A stretch of DNA of 64,000 nt from Thozetella sp. PMI_491. Taxonomy: Eukaryota; Ascomycota; Sordariomycetes; Chaetosphaeriales; Chaetosphaeriaceae. How positions within the stretch are numbered: the first letter of the stretch is position 1; every line of letters begins with the position of its first letter. Made by a program: the position numbers and the translations under genes. The stretch is taken from positions 248,001 through 312,000 of the forward strand of contig MU270086.1 in NCBI GenBank assembly GCA_021432635.1. Reading direction: 5' to 3'. The notes beneath the pieces were generated by a model. It was not told the DNA's origin, did not search any database, and was given only the letters and a program-made list of their open reading frames with translations. Of this stretch, positions 47,147 to 60,304 are shown piece by piece.

Positions 47147-49291
47147 ATGGTGATCCCTATACCCCAGTCGCGGTATGCACCGGCGAGGGACTTTAACAAC
47201 CCTTTGCCTCCCATATGCGACGACGATGGGTACCGCTCCTTCGGCGACTCGCACCGGTCAGCAGGCTTCCCCGATCCCCTCTCGCCCTCCTCAGCATCGC
47301 GCCCCATGTCGATACAGAACCGCCAATCCCAGGTCGATGCACCTCCTCCGTTGCCGCCGCCTAGGTTCGTTCCGATACTAGGGCCTCTCGACCCTCAGTA
47401 CCAGACCAAAGACCACTTCGGCCGGGAGAGGAACCTCGACAGCCCATCGGGAGACTCGTTCGAGTTGAGCTTCAGCCGCCGCCCGTTCCTACCCAGCCGC
47501 CCCGATGATGAAGGCTACCAAAGCTACGAGAGCACAAGGTCCGTTTCCAACGCGCGCCCCATTTGAGCCGGCTGTTCTTTCCCTCTCCAACCTGCCTGCT
47601 GGTGTTGAGGCTTACCAGGCTTGCTAATACTTATACGCTACCTCACAGGTCTCCCTTAGACTACCCTTCTCCTATCGGGTCCCAAACGTACCAAAAGTTT
47701 CGGCCGAGCAATGCTGGTATCGACAGCTCCATGATCAACAAGCTCAATGGAGCCAGGAAGCTCAATAACAGGTCGCCCCCGAGGCGGTCTGGGCTCAGCA
47801 TGTCGCTGAACGAGGCACCGACCGCCCGTGCTAATCACAGCCAGCTTGCGCCGATCTCTCTTCCTCACCGGACGAAGCAGGGTTTTCTCGACTCGCCCAG
47901 TGGTTTCACCAAGTCCCCCGTGCTGCTCTCCGCCGTGTCTCCGAGGAGTGGCCCGTTCAACTACGTGCCACCCGAACCCACCGACTACCGGTCTCCGGCG
48001 GGCACCGACGTCAGCGAGCTCGAGCGCTCCCCCATCCCCAGGAGTCGGAGGACAAACAGTGGCTCCGTGCCAGACGATGCCACAGTCTCTACCCAAGGGA
48101 GCTTCGAGATGGTCCGCGACGATGAGTCCGACTTCCCAATGGACGAGACAGCTCGCCTGCGCAGCCTGTACATCGAGGACCAATCGCGGGAGCGGGAGTT
48201 TTACCAGTCGGGACAGAAGCGTCGCGCCTCGTCGCCCCCCTGCGACGATGGCCCTCTAGCGAGCGACCAGCTTCGGCGGCGGGACGGCGGGATGATGTCG
48301 CGGGGCTCGCCCACGCCCCGACTGAGCGTCATCCCGCAGGGTTCGTCTCTCTCGAGCCTTTCCTCTGCGGGCCGGAGCGGGAGCTACGCAACGGCCAGCA
48401 GCATGACGAGCATGAACTCGTTTGGCCGGAGGTCGCCCACCGGTCTCTCCCAGGGAGGCATGTCACCCGCCGATCCGAGCAGCCCTTACGCAACCCCGAT
48501 CAGCATCACCACCTCCCCGAGGTCGTCAATTGGCGGGCGGTCGGCGATCATGGCGCAACCGCAGCCTCACCAGCGGACCCTTAGCATCGAGCAGGCCATT
48601 GCGGCGGCCGCGCACAGCAGCCGGACCTCGCAGCGCAAGGTTGAACTACCGAGAAACAGCGTAGCGGCGAAGCTCAAGGGGCCATACATGTGCGACTGCT
48701 GCCCGAAGAAGCCGAAGAAGTTCGAGACGGAGGAGGAGCTCAAGTACGTCGTTTCCCCCGCCTAGTACTACCATTACATACTCTTATACTTTCGCTTTTT
48801 TTTTTTGCGCAACATGAGCTGACTTGGCATGCAGTGCCCACACGGCGGAGAAGCAGTACGAGTGCTCGTACTGCGGGAACCGGTTCAAGAACAAGAACGA
48901 GATGGAGCGTCACCAGAATTCGCTCCACGTGCGGAGGCACAGCTGGTCCTGCTCGGCGCTCACGGGCTATGAACGAGCGTTCCACGACAGCACGACGACC
49001 CCAGGAGACGCTGACACGTGTGGCTACTGCGGCAAGGAGTTTGAGAGGACCGGTCCCGCGGGCGACCAGAACGGACGGTTCATCACCGACAGGGACTGGG
49101 AAGAGCGCATTGTCCATCTCCAGGAGGACCACAAGTTCCGAGAGTGCAACTCGAGCAAGAAATTCTACCGGGCCGACCACTTCCGCCAACATCTGAAGCA
49201 CAGCCACGCCGGTACCAGCGGGAAATGGACAAACATGCTCGAGAACGCCTGCATGATGGAGGAGGAAGCGCCCACCCCCATGTCCAAATAA
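47147..49291 (+). CDS. C2H2 zinc-finger protein, likely transcription factor
   Basis: Exons 47147-47538, 47649-48743 and 48835-49291 give 647 residues, starting MVIPIPQSRYAPARD. A GTG five codons upstream is in frame but is not a fungal start. The first 470 residues are Ser/Pro-rich and low in structure, with many SP sites (RSPL, LERSPIP, GRRSPTG) suited to proline-directed kinases. The C-terminal 180 residues hold the fingers: MCDCCPKKPKKFETEEELNAH with an unusual CDCC start, YECSYCGNRFKNKNEMERHQNSLH (a good C2H2 finger), SWSCSAL...RAF, TCGYCGKEF, and RECNSSKKFYRADHFRQHLKHSH. This array occurs in a conserved family of filamentous-ascomycete C2H2 proteins without a well-known role. Regulation through DNA binding is inferred from the fingers. 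Neighbours on both sides are long gene-free stretches. Confidence 0.87.
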
Positions 49292-52200
49292 GCTCCGCGT
49301 GCACCTAGCAAACAAGGGGAAACCAGGGAAAACAAAAGGTATCCATACGCTATGGACAGACGGACTCGGCGCCGACAGCCCGCGGCAAACACTGGTTTCG
49401 ATGTGCAGTCGAGAAACCGGCGCGGCGAGGGCTCCCAGGGCAGCGGCCCTGGGCCAAAGACTACCAATGCCCCCGCCGTTGCCATTTGCTTGGTTTTACG
49501 AGACAAACTACCAACAATGGCTCCAGAGCCCAAGGAAGAGCTTCCGCCGGTTAGGCAGGTGGCCCGCAGCTATGGAGCGGTGGAGCCTTGGGGACGGACT
49601 GGGGGTTCATTCTTCAACTTCCAATTGGGACATTTACGCTCAACGACGCAGCGAGAGACTGGGCGGAGCCAGAATGCGGAGCGCACAACTAGAGGGGGAG
49701 CAGCCAGGGCCTGCACGCGTGCGGCGTAGGGCTCCTCTCGAGTTGGCCAAGCTCGATATTTGGCAGGTCTTTGGCAGTGCAGTGCAGCAGCGACAGAAGG
49801 AACCGACTGCCGCCCTAGCGCGGGACCCCTAAGATCTCCCTGTCTTCCATCCGTCGATTCGATTTCCGAGTATGGCCAGTGTGGGCTGCCAGCGTCGCAT
49901 AACCCCTACTTCGCCGAGCGGCACGTCGGCTAGGACATGAGCGTTTCTTTAGCGAGACCCCTCGAGAGACCGCTTAATTTTTTATTTTTTGGTCACCTTG
50001 CCTCGATCCGCTGCAGCTTGTTCTCTCCCCTAGGGTAAGGGGCCCCACCGCTACCTCGCCAACTAAAAGACTTCGCAACATATGGCGCTCCGGATCCCAG
50101 GTGAAAGGGTCTAGCTGCCTCGCCGCAAGGGTAAACGCGGGCACGGGAACAGCCGCCTTGACGTCGAGTCTGTGGGAAATCCCTTCCCCCCCTTGGCTTC
50201 CCGCTTACCGCTCACGACAATCAACCGGGTCGGCCCAGTCGATCTCGTTTCCGCCAACACGATGCACCCCTGATTGGCATGGCCTCGCTGCTGCTCCTCG
50301 GGCCGCCAGAAATCAAGCTACGCACCGTCTCGCCCCGCAGGTTCTGCAGCATGTGGCTACCTGCCACTGGGTCCGCTGACCTCACGCCAAGTCAGCGGCG
50401 CATTCACCACCCATTGCTTGCTGCACGCTGCCAGGCCTTCGGCCCTGCACGCACGTCCAACCAGCTCTCGCTGAGACGGCCCTGCGCCCTTTCTGCGCGG
50501 CCGCCCACACCCCTCCTCCTCTCCCCCATCTCTCGCCCATCCGTCCTGCCGACCGCGTCGCATCGCCGATGTTAACACACGTAGCGACACCACCGGCCAC
50601 CGCTTGTCCTCCGGCCGGATTTCCTCTTGCGGACCGCGCTGTTGGCTCCGCTTCGCAGCGCTGCCGCCGCCTGCATTTTCATGGTCTTCTGTTCGCACCC
50701 CACCCCCTCTTCCCCCACGATTGGTAATCCTGCCGATTCGAGGCCGCCCGCTTGCTCCGCTACTACAGCGCAGGCTTGGGAGACTAGCACCTTTGCGCGA
50801 TACGAACCATGCTACCCGCCATTGACCGCCGCGCTTCCCACCCGCCCTAAAGTGGACACAATCCGCTGGTGCCCTTCCCCGTCCCGGCAATTTTTACGCA
50901 CCCGACAGTTTGCATTGGCTCCTATGCACGCCTATGTGTCGATGCAGCTAGTCTCGACGCAACCTCGACTTTTCACGCCGTCCGTTTTTTTTTTCTTTAT
51001 TCAGAGGGGGGAGGGGCAAAAAGAGGGAGAGAAAACCATATCCGTTTTCTACCGGCATTGGCGTTATCGCTTCATCGCAGCTGCGACTGCCAGCGTCTCG
51101 ACTCGCAATTTGCCCCAAGACCGCCCATAATACCCGCCTTTGGACCCAAAGGGCACATTCAAAGCATCGGGGGAACTTGGGACTCGCATTTTAGCGCCAA
51201 CAAACCATCAAATAGGCGAGAGGCTCGCCCTTGCGCATTCGTTTTTACCTTACCTCGCGCTGGAATGGGCCACTCACTGAATCTGTGGATATGATTTAGA
51301 GGGGGAGTTTGGGGACAAATATTCGCATCTGGTTAGAGCCAAGGATGGCGGCTAGGTTGCTTCTGGTCTCTCCTTTCTCTATTCTTCCGTTCTTTTTCTT
51401 TTCTGTCGACTTCCTCGGGTAGCTGTCTGCCCTTGTTCTTCTTGTACCCTTGTGTGGATGTCGGTTTCCGTCTTGTCTCTTATTTCCTTTTTGGAGGGGG
51501 GCCTACTTGGAAGCCCTGCCGCTCGTTGGTTATGCATGCTCACAGGATTTGTGGCTGGCTTTGTCTACGCCTGATCTGGTCACCTGGCTGAAGCATTTGT
51601 AGCGTGGGGCGATACCCATGGTGATCAAGAGTCATCTCGTCATTGTTAAAGAGGAGAGCGGTTTGCGGGAGGCATGGAGACCTGCCGGCTGGAGCAACCA
51701 CAATGGGCCACTCCACGGTGTGGTGCTCAAATTGGGAGGAAAGGACCACCGCCATCGGCTATGCATGATGTATGTGATTGCTTACGGGACAAAGGACAAA
51801 AAGGATGGGAGGTAGTTCACTGATGGCAAATGAGACCAAAAGCGATTTGACGTTGACTTCCGGAACCCCCTTCTATAACATTGCCGAGCGTGACTATTGT
51901 CCGATGCGACTGAGACGCCTAGAGGTAGGTCTCGTATATCGCAACTGATGGCTAAGCCGTATCAAGTTGGCCAGATGCGGTGACCTAAAGAAGGTGGGCT
52001 GCACTTGCCCCTCCCGCTGACTCACACCGATGGCAGCCAGGCAGGCATGGCACACCCAAGGGACTCCACGTCTCAGGCAAGGTGACTGCCTCGGCTTCCG
52101 CACTCTCTCGTTGCTAGCCAAATCCATATTCGTCTACATCATGAGTTGAGGTACAAGATACAGGCTGCTTCCTCATCCACGACCTAGGTTCCCGCCCCAA

Positions 52201-52393
52201 GATTGCCACTCGAGGACCTTTTCGGAACCTTTGGGCGTAGCTCTTAACTTGACGCGGGGCCCACGAGATACCCCGCCTCTGGCTTGGATAGATTAGTGGG
52301 GGAAGACAACCGAGGGAGAAAAAAAAAAATCGATCTGGCACGAACTATCAAAGACGAGACACACGACAACGCCACGGCGATTTGTCTCTAGGA
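49292..52393. other. Intergenic stretch (3.1 kb)
   Basis: This contains the 3' flank of the C2H2 gene and the YVH1 promoter. T/CT-rich stretches at 50984-51000 and 51360-51500 look like transcript flanks and could mark a non-coding transcript. No ORF here is convincing. The 177-codon frames at 49299-49832 (+) and 50357-50890 (-) have no motif and skewed composition. Confidence 0.5.
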
Positions 52394-53739
52394 ATGGCGC
52401 TGAATCGTATCGACGGGAGGGAAAACCTCTATGTCGGAGGGTAAGTCTCTCATCGCACTTCATCCGCCCCCTTTATCCTAGCCGCCCTCCCACACACCAT
52501 ACTACCTAGGCGACAGTCTCGTGTTTCTCGTGTTTACTTTTATTACCCCGCCCTCCTCCCCCTTTTCCTCTGCGAGCCCGGGGCTTACACAGGCCCAGTG
52601 TCTTTGCCTTTCGCAATACGCGTACGTTGGAGGAGACCAAGATCACCCATGTCCTTTCCGTCATCAAGTACTCCGTCCAGGGCTTGGTGGACCAGAACGG
52701 TCTTCCACGCAGGTATCAGCACCTTAGCATAGACATCGACGATGTGGAGGATGAAGACATCCTAGTGCACCTGCCAAAAATGGTACGCTTCATAGAAAGA
52801 GGCCTCTATGGAGATGCCGCCTTTCCGGATGACATATCCCCGCCGCCTGCTGCTCCGGAGAGCAGGCCCGCTGACGGGAGCGCCACGGCGAAGGGGGAGA
52901 GTCCGCCCGGTGCCGTATTTGTACACTGCGCGATGGGCAAGTCCCGCTCCGTCTCGGCCGTGGTTGCGTACCTTCTCTGGAAATATCCTCACCGCTTCGG
53001 GCGTGCTGACCCGACCACCACAGCCCAGACTGCAGTGTCCGAGGCATTGAAGTGGGTGCAAACTTCGCGGCCCATAGCGGAGCCTAATCCTAGCTTCATG
53101 CGGCAGCTTGAGCTGTGGTGGGAATTGGGCTGTCCCACAGAGAGCGATAACGCCGTCGAAGACAAGCCTGCCTACCAGCGTTGGCTGTATAAGCGCGAGG
53201 TACAGGAATCCGCCAGAATTGGCAAGGCCCCGGACTGGCTGAGGTTCGAGGATGAGGAGGAAGAGGGGTCGACGAGAAGGCCGGGGACCTCCGAGAATGG
53301 AGGCAGTGGGCTGAGCCTCCGGTGCAAGAAGTGCCGGCGTGTGCTGGCCACAGGACCGTTCGTGGTGCCGCACCAGGGAACGGGGAATGCCGCCCAGGCC
53401 TGCCCGCACATTTTCATCGAGCCCCTGTCTTGGATGCGGCCGACGCTGGAGCAAGGGACACTGGACGGCCGGCTGGCATGCCCGAACACTAAGTGCGGCG
53501 CCTCGATAGGACGATACAGTTGGAAGGGGTTCAAGTGCGGTTGCGATGAGTGGGTCTGTCCGGCATTCTCGCTTCAGAGGAGCAAAGTAGACGAGGTTCG
53601 GACCGCCCCCCACGGGCCAAGCCAGGCCAGCAAGATCACGCAACGATTCGCGGCCCTGAGCATCCGCAATCCGCCCCGCTCCTCCCCGAACACGGAACCG
53701 GCACCTCTCAACGGGGCTATCCCGAAGGAAAATCTCTGA
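52394..53739 (+). CDS. YVH1: Yvh1/DUSP12-type dual-specificity protein phosphatase
   Basis: Exons 52394-52440 and 52599-53739 give 395 residues. The N-terminal phosphatase domain has LYVGG, THVLSVIKYS, IDIDDVEDEDIL and the active site H-C-A-M-G-K-S-R at 125-132 (Cys126 nucleophile, Arg132). An insertion rich in Pro/Ala (about 93-120) precedes it. The C-terminal zinc-binding domain has CKKCRR, CPHIFIEPLSWM, CPNTKCGASIGRY and CGCDEWVCPAF, the conserved Yvh1 layout. In yeast Yvh1 releases Mrt4 from pre-60S ribosomes through this zinc domain and also acts in sporulation and glycogen metabolism. The conserved residues suggest both functions remain. The intron has two phase-compatible acceptors (exon start 52593 or 52599). 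The second gives the usual YVGG-hydrophobic spacing. Confidence 0.93.
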
Positions 53740-56700
53740 AAGACGGTGCTCCCGTCCTGCAGCTCGCTAATCCTCCTCCGCCCTCCCTACCTACTCGTGC
53801 TCTCCATACACTGCACGCCCAGATCGTTAGAACAAAGGCAGCTCGAGGGCGGGCCTGAGCCACAACAAGGAACGATGCTTAATGTCTTCGCGCTGCTGCG
53901 ACGCAACTCGTTTGCCTCCCGGTAGAATAGCAGTCCCTAGGCAAGCGCCTGGGCCTTCGCTGCACCTTGGCATCACATTCCGGCACGGCCACCGGCGCTC
54001 CGTCTGCCGTCACTCAGCTCGCCGCTCCCTGGCTTGTCAGCAGCAGGCCCTCCACATCTTAGCCCGTCTGCTGGTGTAGATAGCACAGCTGCCCCACAAC
54101 CCAGCCAGCCCCCGCTCAGGCAACGTCCTTGTTAGACGCGGCCTTTTGCCCTAGGGCTTACCTGGTTTGCCTGATCGGTCATCTCTGTAGCTCGCTAGTA
54201 CAGAAGTTCGCCTCTCCCACTCGTGCGCATGCTCTTACTCAAATGAGGTTTCAACCCTGCCAAGAAACGAGACCAACGATGCATGCCGATTACGAGTGGC
54301 CGATATTGGATACGCTCTCGATGTAGTAAAGAATGTGCACGGGTACGGAATCCGGCCCGTTGGCGTGGTTCGAACACGGAGCCCTCGCCGCTCGTCTTAT
54401 TTCGAGGCAAGCCTTCTGACAATTCTGCACTAGGGCAGGGGCGTTCCTCTACAGCACCAGGGCAGCCGCATCAAAAGAACTATTGCCGTTGCTGACGCAA
54501 TGCTGATGAACGTCAGAAGAGCTCGGGTTGTTGCGAAAGAGGCCGAGGCCCGGCACGGCCAAATTTCCGTGGCTATCCGAGCCGTGACGGCGTGTTCCAA
54601 AAGGAAATATCCCGGTCTCTTGTATACTTCCCTTGCGAGAGACAGCTTGCAGATTGGCCATCCCCTATTTGTACCTAGTTGATCGGAGCATTTCCCGACT
54701 GTTTCGGCACTGATTCGGACTGCAACGTTTAGCAGGGCTCGGAGCATCGGTGGAAGCTCTTCTCGCCTTACGTCAAAAAGGCCATCTTACCTTGAGCGCT
54801 CACCGAGCGAACCCCTGTCATACAGCGTGAGAGATCTGGCATGGGTGACACACCGGGCATCGCTCCGAATTAGGGTATGATGGGAAAGGGTTGTCGGCGA
54901 GCTTTGCATCTGTTGCTGGCAGGGATCTTGTTCTGCGCGTGGGCTATCGCTCGCTCTCTCCACTCCTACTTACCACGATAATGCCGTCCATGGGTGTAGC
55001 ATAATTCCGGTCTTGCCCAGTCAATTCCGTCAACATATACCCTAAAGGGCTAGCGGCTGTCGCGATGTGGGCGAGAAATAGATTCATGTCTTACACCAAA
55101 GCACACGGGACGGCATCTGCTCTACATGGATAGAATTTCCTACCAAGGGCATTCCGGCCACAATGGAGAGCTTAGATGCGGACACCGGGGCGAACATGGG
55201 GGTTAAATCATACTATAGTTACGTAAGCTATAGCCAGCAATGTGTATTATGTTGATTTTCATCTCCCATGTTCCCATGTGAAGGCTCGTAGAGTTATCAT
55301 TGCGCTACATGGAGTTCAGTCACCTTCCCATTAAGTGCCGGGCCGGAATCAAGCAAGTTGGCAGTCCCAACTTGGACAAAATCATCGAGCTGTCCAACAG
55401 AACCGGTCCCTCCCGTCAGCGCGTCACTATCGATAATGGGACCACATTTGGACGGAAAGAATGCAAGCAGTGAGACGACGCCTACATTATTCGGTGTACC
55501 GGGCCTGTTTGATAAGTAAGGGACACCATAGGCCGCCCTCGTTCCGGAGCAAATCACGCCGGGGTGCCCAAACTAACTCCTCTTTCCAATCAGAATCAAA
55601 GAGCGTCCAGCCTTCTCGGCAACTCGGGGAAGCTGCAAACACTCGCCCTGGCGGCGTGCGTCCTCATGACTACCGGCTACCCTCCACCTCACTCTGCCGG
55701 CCGAAGATCATGGGAGGCACATGGCTGGAGACGATTCCTGTCAGCACGGCCAGGGCCTGTATCCGCACGATGACGGGCCGTAAGACGGCGGCGCGTAAGC
55801 AAGAGCGAGCAGGCAAACGGACGGGGCCAGCCTATCACCCAGTAAAACCAGCAATAATCGGCGCCTGGGCCGCCCCCAACTGTAGTGAGCACACACTGAC
55901 AATGCCGGCTCGCCTTAGAGGTCCTCCCAGCAGCATTAATGATGAGTTTATCCCTCCCCGCTCTCGACAAGCCTGTCCTCACTCTCCCCTATGCTCCCAT
56001 CTCCCATCTCGCGTGAGCCCATGACTCATCTCACACACAAGTCGCGAGTTTCTCAGTCGACTATGGCAAAAGAATGGTAGAGGGCATCGCGGTGCCCTGC
56101 CCTGACAGGGCTGAGTTCTACCCCGGTTGCCTCTCGGCGAAAAGGTCCACACCGGGGGGACAGCGACAGCATGCAACCCGAGGCAGGCAAGGGATGGAGG
56201 AGCGTAGCCAGATCGGGAAACAAATCAATAGAGGAGATAAAATGTATTCTAGCCTTTGTGCTGACATCACGGACGGAGGTACTGTGACATGTACCCATCA
56301 GCTGTGCCCGGGATCTGAAAGGGGGTGTCGCTATCCGCAAGCGCCGCCGACTCACCTAACCCAACCCCCATATCACTCCTTTTGACCACCTCGAATGGTT
56401 CTTCCCTGTTGGTCTTAGCCAGCCAATTTTTTTTGAAGGAAAAAAAAAAAAAAGAAATGCTCCCCCTCCTCCCCTCCCCTCTCGAATTTTCTTGCCCTAA
56501 TGGCCGTCTCCACACGCTCAGACCGCCAACAACCCCTCCTTTCCCGGTCCGTCGGCATCCATCTATATTTGCCAATCGCGGAACCGGAATCAAGGTCTGT
56601 TGAAGCTGTTTGTTGGGCGGGGAGGGGGTGGCTAGCTCTTGAGAGCTTTGAGGAACCGTTCAATAGCTTAACGGTCTGGAAACTGAACCAGACTGTCGGG

Positions 56701-59503
56701 TCCATTGGCTTCAACGGAGTTTTCTTTGCTTAAAAAAATACTTCCGAATCACGAGTATTGCTAGCCTGATAACTTCGATCGCAAGATTTGGCCGTCGGAG
56801 AAACCGGAATGGGCTAACCACCATACAGGCCTCAATCGCGTGTCATTCTCTGCCCACTGGACATTTGGGATAGGCCCATTAAGTCGATCGACACGCTCTT
56901 TAAAGCACGCCCAGCCTGACATGCCCGACATAGACGGATCCCAGGGGCTTCTCCTAGGTTGGTACCTTCTCCAATGTGTGCCTTGCGGCGTAGGTGCCTG
57001 CCCGGGTAAGCGAGCCGGGATATAAAGAGCTCGAGTGGCCAACCAATCTTTCTCGGAGTGCGAAATGCTGTTGGTTTGGTCTCTTGCGGGTCTCTCGTAG
57101 GCGGCGTCAGTACATTATGACGGCAATGGCGTGTAGGTCACATCCGCTCCTCAGGCACGGTTCAAGCGGCGGTGGCCTCGTGAGCGGCTGGACAACCAGC
57201 TTTTCTCGCGGCGCATGGCCCGCAAACTCTTACTGTAAGCAATTTATCCGAGGTGTGATGGCAATTAATCCCGCTGGACGTTGTGAAACCCATTGACCGG
57301 ACTGCAGGTCGGCCGCCCGAGAACGAAGAGGTTACCGCAAGAGGGGCCAGTAGACCAGAGACAGGAAAGCGAGCACCCAATCCAGTGTTTCCCGGAAACG
57401 GTCATCACACCGATGCGACGGAAGCGGTGCTACGTGATTGCCGGACTTTGGGTTTGGGCGCCAAGGCTTCGACGCAACCATCTAGGGCCTTGTAGGGCTG
57501 ACTAAACTGACAAGCGCTCAAGGGGGGTAGAAGAGGGGGGAAAGGGGGGGGGTATGCCAACGCTCGGCGGCTCGTGGTTCGAAGACCTTTACGCTGAGAA
57601 CACGGTGCCAAAGGGAGCGTTTATTTTCTTCCCCCTCTTGGTTGTCATGATCACTTGCAGTATGTGCGTACGTCGCAGCACGCAAGCCATCGGTATAGTT
57701 GGAATACTGTCTGCCAGATATGGGCGAAGCCGCCAAGGTAGCCCTCCCCGGAACATGTTCCCATTGAACAGGGCACTCACGCATATTGCACAATCTGCAG
57801 CACGACCACAATAGCCCGTGAGGGATAATGGTGGTAGGCAGAGAAGCAGAGCAGGCAGATCCGGTCGCGTCGTCCAGTGAGCGGCCGCCTAGAGCGGACC
57901 GTCTTCGCTCTCATGCATGGTCCTTGGTGAGGAGCCACCATCTCCATCGAACAAGCCCACGTCACACTCGCTTCATAGGACCACCCACTTCGCGAGCAAG
58001 AGGTGGTGCCACTGCAGTGACAACGGATCTCATTGCAGATGGATGCGGTGGTATATACGGACACGTGCCCTAGCGGCGACGAGGGTTCGCACAAACATGC
58101 CCTTCGCGGTTCCCCTCTCCGGTGTCCTCTCTGTGTGGCCTGACGGCGTGGGTTGAGTCGCACATCGTCAGCACGGGATAAGCACTAACCCCGTTGCGGG
58201 AGTCGACGCCCCCGGCTGAACCCACGGCTTGCCGGTCATTCCCGCGGCGCATGGATGCCCGCCTGTTCGACGGCCAGCCTCTGGACAGACAGTTGAAGCG
58301 AAGGCTACTCCGTACCAGGCTGCGGCCATATCGCGAGTTGGGAATATCAGCCTGGCAAGGCAGCCGGATAGTACGATTGCGAAAGTCCCAGGCCTTCTAT
58401 GGCGGGCCTCCTGTTCTACCACCACCCTCCAGAAGAAGGCCGTTGGACGAAGGGGCTGCGGCTTGTCCCTCCTTCCTTCATCGGCCTGCCTATGGAGGAT
58501 GGAGGGAAATGAATAGCTGCAGTGTTGCGATACAGAAACGCAGCAATTCTGTCTCGTAGCTTGCGCGCGCACAGGCAAATGTATATTTACTTACGGACGT
58601 GCTGACGGAGTACACTTACGGCGTAGCACCGTCGCGTAATGTAGATTCAAAACTTGACAGGCCAAAGACGCGGCAGGGGCGGCGCAGTAGCCACACGGCA
58701 GATGGGGAGGGGAGTGGACATGGGTGGGTGAGATCTGGACGAGACGCCGCTGGCAAGCAGAAATTCGGGGGATCTTCAACAGGGGGAGTGGCCCGTTCCC
58801 GCCTACATCTAAATGCGGTGCCAAGGTGCCTACAATAGCACGGCACGTGCACGCGTTGCTCTGTGACTTAGGAAGATGAATATTAGTATGTTGGGGTAGG
58901 CGGCAATATACTCCATCTGCCATGGCCGGAGCGCTGCAGAGCCAGCGCGATGCGCGTCTTCTGTTACGAAACCTTGAGGCCTAGCATGGGTTGGGAAGGT
59001 GCGTGGTGGAGGGCAGCTAGTGGGAAACACCAGAGAAGAGGGGGGGGGGGGAAGGCAAGGGGTGGAAGGCTCGATGGAGAACGGCAATCGTGGGGTGACG
59101 TTGGGGTGTCTGATTAGTGGTCGCCGTCTGCATCAGATCGATGCTACAGCCATGTGCGCACTTTGCCGTCCCGGAGGCTGCCCCGGTCGGCGGAACTTAT
59201 TCCGGACGTGCTGAACCCGTTGTGGACATATTCTTCGAGGCTGGCCTAAACCCATTTTTGCATGTCCCCGTGGGACCGTCCCGTCCTGCCCACAATGCCG
59301 GCCACTGATCAGACTGCCGTGGGTGCGGAGAGGAGGGCTTAGGACATGGCAGAGAGGGTGCGTGATCCGCTGTGTGAGCGACGCGGCCTCTGCATGTTCG
59401 CGCTAACCTCCGAAGCGTCATACCATTCGCACGGCAGTCCTTGCCTTGCAAAAGCGCTGGCGGCTGTCACCACGTGCGTCCTGGCAGGCGGTCCCGCAGG
59501 TCG
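53740..59503. other. Second gene-free stretch (5.8 kb)
   Basis: Between YVH1 and VFA1 no ORF or RNA is supported. Features are an A-run near 56440, G runs near 57540 and 59041, and mixed base composition like the larger desert. The plus-strand frame 59441-60331 is an antisense shadow of VFA1. Confidence 0.55.
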
Positions 59504-60304
59504 TCACGGCTGCCCCTTCGGGACAGATGGAAAGAAGCTGGGGTCTCCCATCCTCTCTCGGTTACGCTTCGCCATCTCGGCTTGCCTCTTCTTGTTGAGC
59601 CGCTGTTGGTAGAAAGTGCTGCTGCGTGTGTCAGCAACACTGACTCACTCATCCAGGCTGGCGGGGAGGTGAACGTAGTCGCAGCCGGGGCACACACACC
59701 TCTTCAGTTCGAACACCCGCGGCTCCCCCTCTGCCGGTGGCGATCCGGCCTCATCCTTGCCCTTCGTCGATGGTCAGTTTACGGAACCTGCATGCTAGAG
59801 TTGTCAAGTGACATGGCGATAGCGAGGCCGTACCTCGCTCGCCGACTTGGCTCCTTCCTTAGCGTTGTCGGCATCGGTCTTGTCTTTGCCCTCATCGCCG
59901 GCCTTGGCGTCCTTCTCCTTCTCCTTCTCCTTCGTGTCCTTGTCGCTCTTCTCGTCCTTCTCCTTGGATTTATCTTTGGATTTCTCTTTCTTCTTGCGCT
60001 GCTTCTCCTCGTACTCTTCCTTGACCCGCTCCATCTCGTCTTCCATCTCTTTTTTCTTCCGCGCCTCCTCTGCCGCCTTATCGACTTTGGGAGTGCAGAA
60101 GTTTTTATCCTTGAGATGAGCGGGACAGATATAGAAGAAATCCTGAGGAGACGTCAGGCGATCCTACGAGCAGGCATAGTTCCGGCAGCTAACCTTGTTG
60201 TCGGGTGTGATGAGCACACTGGAGGTCTGCTTGTAGCAAATGTCGCAACTGCGAGCGCTTGTATCCGCTACCCGACGATGAGTGTAAATGTTGGGGAACG
60301 ACAT
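59504..60304 (-). CDS. VFA1: Vps4-associated protein 1
   Basis: Exons on the minus strand: 60304-60194, 60142-59834, 59761-59700, 59621-59504, giving 199 residues, close to yeast Vfa1 (203). The N-terminus MSFPNIYTHRRVADTSARS leads into a small zinc-binding module with Cys20, Cys23, Cys43 and Cys53 (CDIC, FYICPAHLKDKNFC). A long Lys/Glu-rich helix, residues about 60-140, follows (MEDEMERVKEEYEEKQRKKK...). The C-terminus STFYQQRLNKKRQAEMAKRNRERM...PSVPKG is the family signature and includes the Vps4-binding helix. Vfa1 binds the MIT domain of the AAA-ATPase Vps4 at endosomes and stimulates it in ESCRT-III disassembly. The last acceptor is a NAGNAG pair (CAGCAG) that would add or remove one Ser. 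The next gene on the same strand is RTT106. Confidence 0.92.

Noticed and set aside
49299-49832. 177-codon plus-strand frame after the C2H2 gene
   Set aside because: Starts 8 bases after the C2H2 stop, lies in the likely 3' UTR, and has no recognisable motif.
52762-53643. 293-codon minus-strand frame
   Set aside because: Antisense shadow of the YVH1 exon.
54367-54375. tRNA B-box-like GTTCGAACC on the minus strand
   Set aside because: A four-pair T stem can be drawn, but no acceptor stem, D arm or A box fits at tRNA spacing on either strand.
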